NCBI RefSeq assembly: GCF_021654115.1
Contig: NZ_JAIWJF010000002.1
Coordinates: 1-64,000 of the forward strand
DNA length: 64,000 bases
Reading direction: 5' to 3'
Source: Furfurilactobacillus milii
Lineage (GTDB): Bacteria > Bacillota > Bacilli > Lactobacillales > Lactobacillaceae
The notes under the pieces were generated by a model, which had not been told where the DNA came from, did not search any database, and worked only from the letters and a program-made list of their open reading frames with translations. How positions within the stretch are numbered: the first letter of the stretch is position 1; each line of letters opens with the position of its first letter. The position numbers and the translations under genes are program-made. Positions 32,827-42,193 of this stretch are shown in pieces.

Positions 32827-34791
32827 ATGACAGTTAATAATCACATTGCAGCATTAGTCGGCGGTGCCACTAGCGCAGACGAGGGTACTGCAGATGTTAA
32901 AGATGATTTGTATTTAGGCGTTAATGGTGACTGGCTGAAAACGGCCAAGATTCCAGCTGACAAACCCACTACTGGTGGTTTTGCGGACTTAGTTGAAAAC
33001 ATTGAAAAGACATTGATGAATGACTTTGGCGACATGTTGGATGGCAAAGTTGAACCAAACAACGTTTTACTGGCTAACTTCATTGCTTTCTACCACCAAG
33101 CTAGTGATTACGCAGCTCGTGACAAGGCTGGTTTCGAGCCATTAAAGCCACTGGTAAAACAGGTTCAGGATTTAACTAGTTTTGAAGACTTACAAAAGCA
33201 GTTAGTGACCTTTATTAAGCAGGGGAGTGGTGCCTTAGTTCCAATCGATGTTGAACCTGACATGAAGGATACCAAACATCGTGTTGTAAACGTTGACGCA
33301 CCAAGTTTGATCCTACCAGATACAACCTATTATGCGGAGGGCAATGAAGCCGCTCCTAAATTGATGGCAGCGTTCCGTGGCATGATGACAAAGTTGTTCA
33401 AGGCTACCGGTTTTAGTGATGACGAGATCAAAACAACGTTGGATAAAGCCATCGCTTTGGATGCGAAGTTTGCCCAACACGAAAAGAGTAGCGAAGAAAA
33501 GGCTGATTATCCTAAGCTGTATAACCCACAAGATTTATCAGAGTTTGGTAAACACAGTTCTGTGCTGGACTTAAAGACTTACGTGGATGAAGCGCTTGAT
33601 AACCGGGTTAACCGCGTTATCGTTGCTGATCCTAAGTTCTATGAAGAGTTTGACAGTCTTGTAACAGTTGATAATTTTGATGAGGTAAAGAGCTGGTACC
33701 TAGTTAAGGTGGTCCGCAACTGGGCTGGCTACTTAACCGACGATGCTCGTGTAATTGCCGGTGAATACAACCGTGCGCTGACGGGAACTAAGGAAGCACC
33801 TGACAAACAAAAGGGTGCTTACCGCTTAGCCTACAGTCAATTCAACATGGTCGTTGGTGATTATTACGCTCGTAAGTATTTCGGTACTAAGGCGAAGAAT
33901 GATGTTATGGACATGGTTCATCGGATGATTGACGTCTATAAAAACCGTTTGGCTAACAACGACTGGTTAAGCAAGGATACGCGCGACAAAGCTATTTTGA
34001 AGCTGAACACGTTGATTCCAAACGTTGGTTTCCCCGACAAAATCGATCATGTGTTTGCACAGTTCGTGGTCAAGACTGAAGCAGATGGTGGCTCCTTATT
34101 CAGCAATGCATTGAACTTTGCAAAGATTGCGGCTCAGGCTAACTTTGATGATATCGATAAGCCAGTTGACCGGACCATGTGGAACTACATGGATCCAGCG
34201 ATGGTTAACGCTTATTACGACCCATCGAACAACATCATCGTGTTCCCAGCTGCCATTCTGCAGGCACCATTCTACAGCTTGAAGCAAACGAGTTCTGAAA
34301 ACTTTGGTGGGATCGGTGCTGTTATGGCACATGAAATTTCACATGCCTTTGATAATAACGGTGCTCAATTTGATGAGTACGGGAACATGCACAATTGGTG
34401 GACTGAAGCCGATTTGAAGCACTTCCAAGGGCTGACGCAAGCGATGATCGACGAATTTAACGGTCTTGATTTTGCAGGTCAAAAAGTTAACGGTAAATTG
34501 GTTGTTTCTGAAAACGTTGCGGATCAAGGTGGCCTGAGCTGTGCGTTGGAAGCGGCTAAGGAAGATGACAGTTTCTCTGGCAAGGAATTCTTCACCAACT
34601 GGGCTAAGGTTTGGTGCATGAAGGCCAGCCAAGAATATGAACAAATGTTGTTGAGCATCGACGTCCACGCACCACATAAGTTGCGTGCCAATGTTCAGGC
34701 ACAGAACTTGGATGAATTCTATACCGCCTTCAATGTTAAGGAAGGCGACGGTATGTGGTTGGCACCGGATAAGAGAGTGCATATTTGGTAA
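32827..34791 (+). CDS. pepO: Oligoendopeptidase PepO (M13 neprilysin family)
   Basis: A 654-aa metallopeptidase. The zinc site is MAHEISHAFDNNG (HExxH), with the third ligand in ENVADQGG. NAYYDPSNNIIVFPAAILQ matches the substrate-cleft NAYY motif. It has no signal peptide, so it acts in the cytoplasm on imported peptides of about 5-30 residues. GAGG is near ATG. It is a single-gene unit with a very strong terminator, and complements the OppA receptors and PepX in this window. Confidence 0.95.
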   Translation: MTVNNHIAALVGGATSADEGTADVKDDLYLGVNGDWLKTAKIPADKPTTGGFADLVENIEKTLMNDFGDMLDGKVEPNNVLLANFIAFYHQASDYAARDKAGFEPLKPLVKQVQDLTSFEDLQKQLVTFIKQGSGALVPIDVEPDMKDTKHRVVNVDAPSLILPDTTYYAEGNEAAPKLMAAFRGMMTKLFKATGFSDDEIKTTLDKAIALDAKFAQHEKSSEEKADYPKLYNPQDLSEFGKHSSVLDLKTYVDEALDNRVNRVIVADPKFYEEFDSLVTVDNFDEVKSWYLVKVVRNWAGYLTDDARVIAGEYNRALTGTKEAPDKQKGAYRLAYSQFNMVVGDYYARKYFGTKAKNDVMDMVHRMIDVYKNRLANNDWLSKDTRDKAILKLNTLIPNVGFPDKIDHVFAQFVVKTEADGGSLFSNALNFAKIAAQANFDDIDKPVDRTMWNYMDPAMVNAYYDPSNNIIVFPAAILQAPFYSLKQTSSENFGGIGAVMAHEISHAFDNNGAQFDEYGNMHNWWTEADLKHFQGLTQAMIDEFNGLDFAGQKVNGKLVVSENVADQGGLSCALEAAKEDDSFSGKEFFTNWAKVWCMKASQEYEQMLLSIDVHAPHKLRANVQAQNLDEFYTAFNVKEGDGMWLAPDKRVHIW

Positions 34792-34793
34792 GA

Positions 34794-34910
34794 GCGTGAA
34801 CACCCCGGGTTGCGAGCCGAGCAATAACATGAAATAAGCACCGTGAAGGTGAACTTTGCCTTTACGGTGCTTATTTCGGGTTATGCACAGGCTCGTGGGG
34901 GTGTGAACGC
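34794..34910 (+). repeat. Nested inverted repeats after pepO
   Basis: An inner 14-bp hairpin (GAAATAAGCACCGT and complement, 34831-34877) works as the pepO terminator. Around it an outer, imperfect repeat pairs GTGAACACCCC...CGAGCC with GGCTCG...GGGTGTGAAC. Together they could fold into one rod of more than 110 nt. Confidence 0.65.
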
Positions 34911-35043
34911 GTTTCGGCTATATAAAAGTAAAAAACAAAACCAAGCTGACTAAACTGCCACAACAGACGGCCAACCACAAGGTACAAAATCTGCTTGGTC
35001 ATCTAGCTTCAGTTTAAAAATACGATTTAAAAAGGGGTTTCTC

Positions 35044-35625
35044 ATGCAAATTCGCGATTACCGTCCTGCAGACGAGCAGTCATGGCTTCAATGCCGTGTT
35101 TTATCATTCATGGATTCTAGCTATTTTCAAGACGTCCAACAGCACCGCCAAACGTTTGCGCGACCAAGTGTTGAATTAGTAGTCGTTCAAGAAAATAAAA
35201 TTATCGGCCTGATTGATGCGGAGATCGACAGTCAGAGCATGACGGACAAACAAGAATCCGGTGCAATGATTTGGAATTTGGCGGTTTTGCCAGAATATCG
35301 TCGACAAGGTATTGCGAAGGACTTATGGCAAGCAATGCGCAAACGACTGCTGGATCAAGATATTCATTACTGCGAACTGTGGACGCAAGAGGATGTGCCG
35401 GCTAACCGTTTTTATCAACACAACGGGTTCAAACTGGATACTAATGCAACGTATTTACGGTGCAAAATTGGTGGCAGAGAGCTGCCATTAGCATTATCGA
35501 AGCACTTCAACAAAACTGCCTGTGTTGAGGAAATGACGTTTGAAGCACAAGTTAGTGAGCGGGAACAATTACAACCATTATGTGATGAAATCATCGAAAC
35601 GCGAATGTACACACAACACTTTTAA
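35044..35625 (+). CDS. GNAT-family N-acetyltransferase
   Basis: A 193-aa acetyltransferase: LAVLPEYRRQGIAKDLW (acetyl-CoA loop) and CELWTQEDVPANRFYQHNGF. The tail beyond residue 150 (YTQHF end) is longer than in the minimal GNAT fold. AAAGGGG is 7 nt before ATG. The pepD gene begins 76 nt downstream, so the two may be co-transcribed. Confidence 0.85.
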   Translation: MQIRDYRPADEQSWLQCRVLSFMDSSYFQDVQQHRQTFARPSVELVVVQENKIIGLIDAEIDSQSMTDKQESGAMIWNLAVLPEYRRQGIAKDLWQAMRKRLLDQDIHYCELWTQEDVPANRFYQHNGFKLDTNATYLRCKIGGRELPLALSKHFNKTACVEEMTFEAQVSEREQLQPLCDEIIETRMYTQHF

Positions 35626-35700
35626 TTGCCGCCAAGGACTAGGAATTTATCCATCAGACTTATACACTGGAATTACAATATAAATAAAGAAGGCTTTTTG

Positions 35701-37116
35701 ATGAAAACGAATCATTCTTCATGCACGGCCATTTTAGTTGGCAAAAAGGCAACCATGGACGGCTCGACAATCATTGCACGGAACGAAGACGGCTATGGTG
35801 CCATTGGGCCAAAGAAGTTCATTGTTCATGCGGCTCGTCATGGTCAACCGGATACGTACACGTCCGTCACCACTGGGGTTAAAATCGACTTGCCAGCTGA
35901 CGCATTACGGTATACGGCTGAGCCCAGTGTGCCAACGGATGAAGGCTTGTATGAAGAGGCCGGAATTAACGAAAAAAACGTTGCGATGAGTGCCACTGAA
36001 ACCACGTTTACCAATCCACGGGTGCTTGGTTTCGATCCTCTGGTTCACAATGGCGTCGATGAAGAAGCAATGGTGACATTAGTATTGCCATACATCAATT
36101 CTGCGCGTGAAGGGGTACAACGTCTCGGCGATTTCATCGAAGATTATGGGACTGGAGAAAGCAACGGGATTGCTTTCTCCGATAAGGATGAAGTATGGTA
36201 CATGGAAACGGCTGGTGGTCATCACTGGGCAGCTGTTCGTTTGCCAGACGATGCTTACGCTGTTGCACCAAACCAAATCAACATTCAAGCGATTGATTTC
36301 AATGACACTGACAACTTCATGTGGGCTAAAGACTTGCAGGAGTTTGTGGCCGATAATCAGTTGAATCCAACACCAGACACGTTTAATTTCCGTGAGATTT
36401 TTGGCACTCACACCGAAAGTGACGCGCATTACAACACACCGCGTGCGTGGTATGGTGAAAAATTATTTACACCGGATTTGGAACAAGAACCCACCAGTCA
36501 ACAGATTCCGTTTATTCAACATGCTAACCGCAAACTAGCGGTGGAAGATGTCGAATATTTCCTGACGTCTCACTATCAGGAAACACCGTTTGATCCGTTT
36601 GGCGATGGCACACCTGCTCAAAAGAAAACATTCCGGTCAATCGCACTGGATCGTAACCAAATTTCACACATCCTACAGATTCGGCCAAACGTTGATGCGG
36701 CGCATGCCGCAGTTGAATGGATGGCGATGGGCTTCTTTGCATACAGTCCATACGTGCCATTCTTTACGAACATCAATGACACGCCGGCCAACTACAAGAA
36801 CACCACTGAAGCCGTTTCGCTGGATAACGCGTACTGGTTATACAAATCGCTCGGTGTGTTAGTTGAACCACACTACCACGACTTTATTGTTGAGGTTAAC
36901 GAGTATCGTGATGCTTGTCAGGCTTATGCACGTTCACGCGTGATTGCGACGGATGCTGAGACGTCATCGCAAAGTGACGCAACTAGTTACCTTACGAAAC
37001 AAAACGACGTCACTGCTGCTGAAATTACCAAACGAACGAAGACGTTAATGGATCATTTGGTTAAGGAAGCATTGGAGTTGTCACCGGTTACGTTTGAACC
37101 AGGAGATAATCTGTAA
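35701..37116 (+). CDS. pepD: C69-family dipeptidase (PepD)
   Basis: A 471-aa cytoplasmic dipeptidase. The catalytic Cys is in SSCTAILVGKKATMDGS; IIARNEDG follows, the C69 N-terminal nucleophile hydrolase signature. ATG 35701 is chosen for AGAAGG just upstream, and because the Cys near the N-terminus is exposed by processing in this family; the longer frame from 35626 has no SD. It hydrolyses dipeptides made by PepO and PepX-type enzymes. Confidence 0.9.
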   Translation: MKTNHSSCTAILVGKKATMDGSTIIARNEDGYGAIGPKKFIVHAARHGQPDTYTSVTTGVKIDLPADALRYTAEPSVPTDEGLYEEAGINEKNVAMSATETTFTNPRVLGFDPLVHNGVDEEAMVTLVLPYINSAREGVQRLGDFIEDYGTGESNGIAFSDKDEVWYMETAGGHHWAAVRLPDDAYAVAPNQINIQAIDFNDTDNFMWAKDLQEFVADNQLNPTPDTFNFREIFGTHTESDAHYNTPRAWYGEKLFTPDLEQEPTSQQIPFIQHANRKLAVEDVEYFLTSHYQETPFDPFGDGTPAQKKTFRSIALDRNQISHILQIRPNVDAAHAAVEWMAMGFFAYSPYVPFFTNINDTPANYKNTTEAVSLDNAYWLYKSLGVLVEPHYHDFIVEVNEYRDACQAYARSRVIATDAETSSQSDATSYLTKQNDVTAAEITKRTKTLMDHLVKEALELSPVTFEPGDNL

Positions 37117-37130
37117 CAGCTTATTAAGAG

Positions 37131-37164
37131 AGGTGAGAATCCGATTGTGGATTGTCACCTTTTT
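37131..37164 (+). terminator. Terminator of pepD
   Basis: AGGTGAgAATCC pairs with GGATTgTCACCT, followed by TTTTTAAG. One internal mismatch. Confidence 0.8.
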
Positions 37165-37280
37165 AAGTATCCGCGACGTTACTTCCAGCGGTAAAACACG
37201 TATGTTATTGTAGTTTGCGACTAAGCCTGTATAATTGATAACGCACTAATGGTTAAAATTGCCATTACAAGAGGATAAAG

Positions 37281-37586
37281 ATGATTGAAATAACGGTTCA
37301 AACGTTGCACGAAATGTTACCGAATGTTGAACACTTAATCGATGTTCGAGAACCCGATGAATATGCGGAAGGCCATGTTGAACAAACAATGAACCTGCCA
37401 TTAAGTACGATTGACCAGTGGATATCAAACCTATCGAATACATCAACGTACACGGTGATTTGCCGCTCGGGACGGCGGTCATCACTAGCCATTGAACAAA
37501 TGAAACAACATGGCATTACTGGTGTTAACGTCAACGGCGGCACACTTGCTTGGCAGGCAGCAGGTTACCCAGTCACTAAGAAATGA
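37281..37586 (+). CDS. Rhodanese-like domain protein
   Basis: A 101-aa single rhodanese domain. The active-site Cys lies in TVICRSGRRSS, and LIDVREPDEYAEGHV is the N-terminal signature. GAGG precedes ATG. It should carry sulfur as a persulfide. It ends 7 nt before recQ, and its stop codon is part of the recQ SD, so the two are co-translated. Confidence 0.9.
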   Translation: MIEITVQTLHEMLPNVEHLIDVREPDEYAEGHVEQTMNLPLSTIDQWISNLSNTSTYTVICRSGRRSSLAIEQMKQHGITGVNVNGGTLAWQAAGYPVTKK

Positions 37587-37593
37587 GGAGCGC

Positions 37594-39381
37594 ATGACTG
37601 AAACAGCACTTAAAGTACTAAAGGACAAATTTGGCTATGATAGTTTTCGTCCAGGCCAAGATGAAATCATTAATAAAATTATGAATCACGAAAACGTCCT
37701 TGCTGTTATGCCAACGGGTGGCGGAAAGTCTTTGTGTTACCAGATTCCGGCCTTGATGCTGCCAGGTTTGACGGTGGTAGTGTCGCCCTTGATTTCGCTG
37801 ATGAAGGACCAGGTTGATGCATTATCTGAAAATGGGATTGCCGCCACATTCATCAACAGTACATTGGATTATCAAGAGATTGAACATCGTTTGCAACAGG
37901 CCGCAATGGATCAGGTCAAACTGATTTATTTGGCGCCTGAACGGTTGGATGATGAACGTTTTTTGAGCGAGTTGAGTGACCTAAACATTTCTCAGTTGGC
38001 GATTGATGAGGCTCACTGTATTTCCCAATGGGGACATGATTTTCGACCGAGTTATTTAAACTTGATGAATACGGTGCACCAATTTCCATCTCATCCAGTG
38101 GTGGTTGCCTTGACCGCGACGGCGACGAGTAAAGTGGCTAGTGACATTATGCAACGGCTCAATATCGATCCAACTAATGAGGTCAGTACTGGATTTGCAC
38201 GAGATAATTTGTCGTTTCAAGTCGTCAAGAACCAAAATAAAGAGGCTTTTCTGTTAGAATATTTGAAAGTCAACGCTAATGCGGCCGGGATTATCTATGC
38301 CAGTACCCGTAAAGAAGTTGAGCGCTTGACCGGTTTATTACAGAAAAAGGGCGTTAAGGCTGAAATGTATCACGCTGGTCTAAGCGAAGATGTGCGAAAT
38401 AAGAATCAGGAAGACTTTTTGTACGACCGCGTTCAGGTGATGGTTGCGACAAATGCTTTCGGGATGGGGATTGATAAAAGTAATGTGCGTTTCGTCATTC
38501 ATTATCAAGTACCTGGCAACCTTGAGGCTTATTACCAAGAGGCTGGCCGTGCAGGTCGTGATGGGCTGCCCAGTGAAGCAATTTTGATGTACCAACCGTC
38601 AGATTTACAGATTCAGCACTTTTTTATCGATCAGTCGGATATGGAACCAGCGTTTAAAACGCGTGAGTACCTAAAGCTGCAAGAAATGTCGAAGTACGCG
38701 AATACTGAAGGCTGTTTACAGCAGTTTATTTTGAAATACTTTGGTGAGTCTTCGCCCGCATGTGGCCACTGTGGGAATTGCTTGGATGAACGGGATCAGG
38801 TTAACGTAACGGTCGACGCCCAAAAGGTCTTATCCTGTGTTTTGCGAATGCGGCAACGCTACGGTAAGTCACTGATCGCGCAAGTGTTGACCGGTTCGCA
38901 TGTCAAACGGATTCGTGACGAACACTTTGACCAATTGTCGACTTATGGACTGATGAAAGGGCGGTCACAGAAGGAAGTTACTGATTTGATTGACTTCTTG
39001 ACCAGTAGTGGCTATCTCCAACAAGTTGGTGGCGAATACCCAACGCTGCATGTGAGCGAGATGGGCGGCAGTGTCTTGAAAGGCAAGGCAAAAGTCCTTC
39101 GTCGTGGCGCAGTGAAGGCCAAACGGACTGTTTCAGTGGACGACGGTTTGTTCGAATCGTTACGTCAACTACGTTTGAATTTTGCCGAGCAACAGCATGT
39201 GCCACCGTACGTCATCTTTTCAGATAAAACACTGCAAGCCTTTTGTGAAGAATTACCGCAAAGCACATTGGATATGCTGTCGATCAAAGGGGTCGGTCAG
39301 AACAAACTGGATAAGTACGGGGATGCATTCCTCAACGTTATTCAAGAGTATGAAGCTGACGCAAGTGAGGCCGCTCAGTAA
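37594..39381 (+). CDS. recQ: ATP-dependent DNA helicase RecQ
   Basis: A 595-aa superfamily 2 helicase. Walker A MPTGGGKSLCYQIPAL, DEAH in AIDEAHCISQWGHDFR, motif VI AYYQEAGRAGRDG, the zinc cluster (CLQQ...CGHCGNCLDE), a winged-helix region and a C-terminal HRDC domain (LPQSTLDMLSIKGVG). It unwinds DNA in repair and recombination. ATG 37594 follows GAGGAG that overlaps the rhodanese stop; a frame from 37510 is longer but lies within that gene. Confidence 0.95.
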   Translation: MTETALKVLKDKFGYDSFRPGQDEIINKIMNHENVLAVMPTGGGKSLCYQIPALMLPGLTVVVSPLISLMKDQVDALSENGIAATFINSTLDYQEIEHRLQQAAMDQVKLIYLAPERLDDERFLSELSDLNISQLAIDEAHCISQWGHDFRPSYLNLMNTVHQFPSHPVVVALTATATSKVASDIMQRLNIDPTNEVSTGFARDNLSFQVVKNQNKEAFLLEYLKVNANAAGIIYASTRKEVERLTGLLQKKGVKAEMYHAGLSEDVRNKNQEDFLYDRVQVMVATNAFGMGIDKSNVRFVIHYQVPGNLEAYYQEAGRAGRDGLPSEAILMYQPSDLQIQHFFIDQSDMEPAFKTREYLKLQEMSKYANTEGCLQQFILKYFGESSPACGHCGNCLDERDQVNVTVDAQKVLSCVLRMRQRYGKSLIAQVLTGSHVKRIRDEHFDQLSTYGLMKGRSQKEVTDLIDFLTSSGYLQQVGGEYPTLHVSEMGGSVLKGKAKVLRRGAVKAKRTVSVDDGLFESLRQLRLNFAEQQHVPPYVIFSDKTLQAFCEELPQSTLDMLSIKGVGQNKLDKYGDAFLNVIQEYEADASEAAQ

Positions 39382-39404
39382 ACAAATTTTCGGGAGGCTT
39401 CAGT

Positions 39405-40139
39405 ATGAATAACCGTTGGATAAAGCTATTTGGAACTTGGCTAATTGTAATTGTTGTAGCGCTTATTGGCGGTTTCTGGATGGCACATAGTGGTATTGGT
39501 CATGTACCAAGCACAATCATCTATGAAGTGGCCATGTTTACAATTATGTTTTTATTGAATCATTTTTGGTTACATCAAACGGTTTATTTACAGCCAACTG
39601 AACAAACGTGGCGATTAATTCCACTTAACTGGATTACCATCGTTTTGGTTGCACAGGCCGTTTTGTTGTTATTTACGAGTTCCGGTCATCTGGCTCTTGG
39701 TGTGACGCTATTACTGTTTGTTGGGGTCACCGAAGAATACATTTTTCGTGGTTTATTGTTGCCACTCGCCAGTAAGTTGACGTCTGGACGCAATCAGCTG
39801 TGGACTGGTGTATTGGTGTCTAGCCTATTATTTGGGCTTGCTCACAGTGTTAATGCGTTGCATCAGCCGATGATGGCAACGATTGTCCAAATTTTATCCG
39901 CTGTGAGTGTTGGCATATTGCTGTCAGCCACGTACCTAAGAACCGGAAGTTTGTTATTTCCGATCTTACTTCACGGTATTAACGACTTCATTCCGGCTTT
40001 TTACAACGGTAGTGCTACGGAGACTAGCCAAATCGTTAGTTTGAATGAGGTATGGCCGATTCTTTTGTTCTTAGTGGTTGGGTTCTTTATGTTGAGAAAA
40101 TCCAAGCGGTCAACGATTAAACACGTCATTCCACAATAA
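39405..40139 (+). CDS. CPBP-family intramembrane metalloprotease (copy 1)
   Basis: A 244-aa membrane protein with about seven helices. The catalytic motifs of the CAAX-protease/Abi family are EEYIFRG, FGLAHSV and HGINDF. These proteases are often linked to bacteriocin self-immunity or prenyl-protein processing. It is the first of three paralogues in this window; all begin with a KW/RW-x-x-L motif. Here it follows recQ by 23 nt, and element copy A lies 54 nt downstream. Confidence 0.9.
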   Translation: MNNRWIKLFGTWLIVIVVALIGGFWMAHSGIGHVPSTIIYEVAMFTIMFLLNHFWLHQTVYLQPTEQTWRLIPLNWITIVLVAQAVLLLFTSSGHLALGVTLLLFVGVTEEYIFRGLLLPLASKLTSGRNQLWTGVLVSSLLFGLAHSVNALHQPMMATIVQILSAVSVGILLSATYLRTGSLLFPILLHGINDFIPAFYNGSATETSQIVSLNEVWPILLFLVVGFFMLRKSKRSTIKHVIPQ

Positions 40140-40192
40140 GTAATTAAGGGCTAAAACGCTATGATTGCTGTGACTGAATGACTTAAATTTGG

Positions 40193-40405
40193 TGCTGGCT
40201 GTCGCTTTCGGTTGTCAACAGTGACACGCTCGCCGTGGGACCGGTTCAAGCCTCCCAAGTTCGGAGTCTTTCACCTCGCCGTAAAGCCTCGTGAAGCCCG
40301 CGAGTCTTGGCGTCCGTCCGTAACCTAAATTCGGAGAACCACCGAATTAACGTTACTTTCACGGCTCGGTATCACTATTGACGCCCTGTCGCTTAGGCAG
40401 TAGCA
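40193..40405 (-). repeat. Structured intergenic element, copy A
   Basis: Core on the minus strand (40276-40230): AGACTCCGAACTTGGGAGG, then TGAACCGGTCCCACGGCG. Terminal arms GTCAATAGTGA and TCACTGTTGAC pair; an internal helix GTAAC-TTAATTCGG pairs with CCGAATTTA-GTTAC. It has no ORF and lies between the CPBP gene and a convergent tetR gene. Confidence 0.75.
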
Positions 40406-40461
40406 AGATCCATTTAATAATTGCATTTATGAATATTTTAGTGCTTTTGACTATCAACTAT

Positions 40462-40510
40462 AAAAGAAGGCAAGATACAACTGTGAAAGTTAGTGTCTTG
40501 CCTTCTTTTT
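40462..40510. terminator. Bidirectional terminator
   Basis: AAAAGAAGGCAAGATAC pairs with GTGTCTTGCCTTCTTTT, with T-runs on both strands. It is 50 nt past the tetR stop on the minus strand. Confidence 0.85.
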
Positions 40511-40560
40511 GCAATGTTCACTGCATCTAGGAGGAGTGACTAAAATTGAAAAATTAGATG

Positions 40561-41172
40561 TTATTTTCGAATTAGTGTTTTAATCAGACGATTGATAGTA
40601 ATTGTGCCATGGTCGACGATATCAAAATCACCGTTTGCAAAACACCATGTGGCCATAATGCCACGAATCATTGAAGATAGATCAAACAGCACTTCATTTT
40701 CCGGTTGGATTAACAATCTTTTCTGTTCTTCTAATTGGGCAATATCCTGTTGAATTGATGTAACAAAGCGTCGTTTTTCAAAATGGCTGCCTGGAATAGT
40801 CATGTTGGCCGTGAAATTAGTGATGTAGGCTAGTGTTGTTAACTCGACGCCAATATTATTGGCAAATTTAAGTTCTGCAATCAAGATTGCGATTAAATGA
40901 TCTGCAGGATCAAGGTTTTCTTGACCGAGATCACTGATACTATGCATGATATAGTCGTTTAGATTCTCATAAAAAACCTGTGATACGATGTCTTCCTTAG
41001 ATCGGAAGTGGACATAGAATGCTCCTGTTGTGACGTCAGCTGCATTCGCAATATCACGAACTGAAACTTTATCGAAACCATTTTTCTTAATTAAAGAAGT
41101 AGCTGCCTTGAACAATGCAATCTTCGTGGCGGCTTTTTGTTTTTCGCGCTTGTTTGTTTTTTCCATTGACAT
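40561..41172 (-). CDS. TetR-family regulator
   Basis: A 203-aa regulator. The N-terminal HTH is DKVSVRDIANAADVTTGAFYVHF (residues about 35-60), and the rest is the helical ligand domain. ATG 41172 and ATG 41166 both fit the AGGTAGG SD. It is divergent from a YciI-like gene; the perfect palindrome CATAACATGTTATG lies between them. Confidence 0.88.
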   Translation of the reverse strand: MSMEKTNKREKQKAATKIALFKAATSLIKKNGFDKVSVRDIANAADVTTGAFYVHFRSKEDIVSQVFYENLNDYIMHSISDLGQENLDPADHLIAILIAELKFANNIGVELTTLAYITNFTANMTIPGSHFEKRRFVTSIQQDIAQLEEQKRLLIQPENEVLFDLSSMIRGIMATWCFANGDFDIVDHGTITINRLIKTLIRK

Positions 41173-41205
41173 TAACCTACCTCTGGACGATACTTATTAA
41201 GCTCA

Positions 41206-41219
41206 CATAACATGTTATG
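41206..41219. promoter_or_regulatory. TetR operator, 14-bp perfect palindrome
   Basis: CATAACATGTTATG lies centrally between the divergent tetR and YciI-like genes, 34 nt from the tetR start codon. Confidence 0.7.
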
Positions 41220-41267
41220 CGAAAATCATTGTTTGAATTATTAAAAGTATAACAGGAGATGATGGCC

Positions 41268-41558
41268 ATGTTTTTTATGGAATTGACTTATAAGAAGCCA
41301 ATAAGTGTTGTTGAAGCAACTTTACCTTTACATAATCAGTATTTGGATCGCAATTATAAACTGGGAAATTTTATTTTTTCAGGACGAAAGGATCCACGTA
41401 ACGGTGGTGTCATTTTAGCTAATGTAGCCGATTTGAAAGATTTAGAAAATATTTACCATGAGGATCCATTCTTTAGGCAAGGTATTGCAGATTATAAAAT
41501 ACTTAATTTTACGCCGACAAAGATGAATGATGTGTTTGCTCAAATCCCGTTAAGGTGA
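41268..41558 (+). CDS. YciI-like protein
   Basis: A 96-aa protein with the YciI dimeric-barrel pattern (HNQYLDRNY near the N-terminus and FILVN-like GGVILANV). A His and an Asp (DHxxF-like region) may be functional. ATG 41268 is favoured because AGGAG is 9 nt upstream; ATGs at 41259/41262 would touch it. It is the likely target of the divergent TetR protein. The substrate is unknown. Confidence 0.8.
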   Translation: MFFMELTYKKPISVVEATLPLHNQYLDRNYKLGNFIFSGRKDPRNGGVILANVADLKDLENIYHEDPFFRQGIADYKILNFTPTKMNDVFAQIPLR

Positions 41559-41566
41559 TGATATGC

Positions 41567-41596
41567 AAAAATGCCACTTTATTTAGTGGCATTTTT
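41567..41596. terminator. Bidirectional terminator of the YciI-like gene
   Basis: AAAAATGCCAC pairs with GTGGCATTTTT around an 8-nt loop, T-runs on both strands. Confidence 0.9.
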
Positions 41597-41619
41597 ACGT
41601 GATTTCTATAAATTAAAAA

Positions 41620-41976
41620 CTAGGCCTGTGACGACTCTTCCTCACGATGGGTGGCGTTATAGTAGCGACCCCATTTTTCCATGGCGATAATTACAGGAAC
41701 GAGGGTTTCACCGAATGAAGTTAGACGATATTCAGTCTTGGGCGCCATGACAGGGTAGATGGTTTTAACCAGTACGCCATCGTTTTCAAGTTCTTTTAAT
41801 TGCAGTGCCAGCATTCGATGAGAGCAATCTTTCATTTGACGCTGCAGGTCCCCAAATCGTTCGGTGCCGTTTTTGATAAGGTGAAATAAAATAACACTTT
41901 TCCATTTTCCCGAAATAATCTGTAGCGTGCTTTCAACTGGACAGCCATCCTGACAACCGTATGTGTGACGTACCAT
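41620..41976 (-). CDS. HxlR-family redox-type regulator
   Basis: A 118-aa winged-helix regulator: CPVESTLQIISGKWKSVILFHL, then GDLQRQMKDCSHRMLALQLKEL. The Cys in QDGCPVE is the conserved HxlR N-terminal Cys. ATG 41976 lies 5 nt after GGAGGT; the TTG at 41988 is not needed. It is divergent from a zinc-type oxidoreductase that it probably controls, as in quinone/aldehyde-responsive HxlR systems. Confidence 0.88.
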   Translation of the reverse strand: MVRHTYGCQDGCPVESTLQIISGKWKSVILFHLIKNGTERFGDLQRQMKDCSHRMLALQLKELENDGVLVKTIYPVMAPKTEYRLTSFGETLVPVIIAMEKWGRYYNATHREEESSQA

Positions 41977-42193
41977 AACTACCTCCAAGTCGATAAATTC
42001 CTATCACTAAAGTATGTATTAGTGTCAGAATACAGCAGTCACGTTAAAATTAACAACAAATCATCGTCAACTGGGGTTACTAGTGAAAAATTTGTAACTA
42101 GGTGATTAAAATTTCACGATTGTAGCTTTTTTTGACGATATTAGAATGGAGTTGTTGTTAGAGCAGTTGTCATAGGGAGAGGGAGTTATCAAA

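Noticed and set aside
34339-34830. 163-aa minus-strand ORF opposite pepO
   Set aside because: Shadow of PepO, including its zinc site on the other strand.
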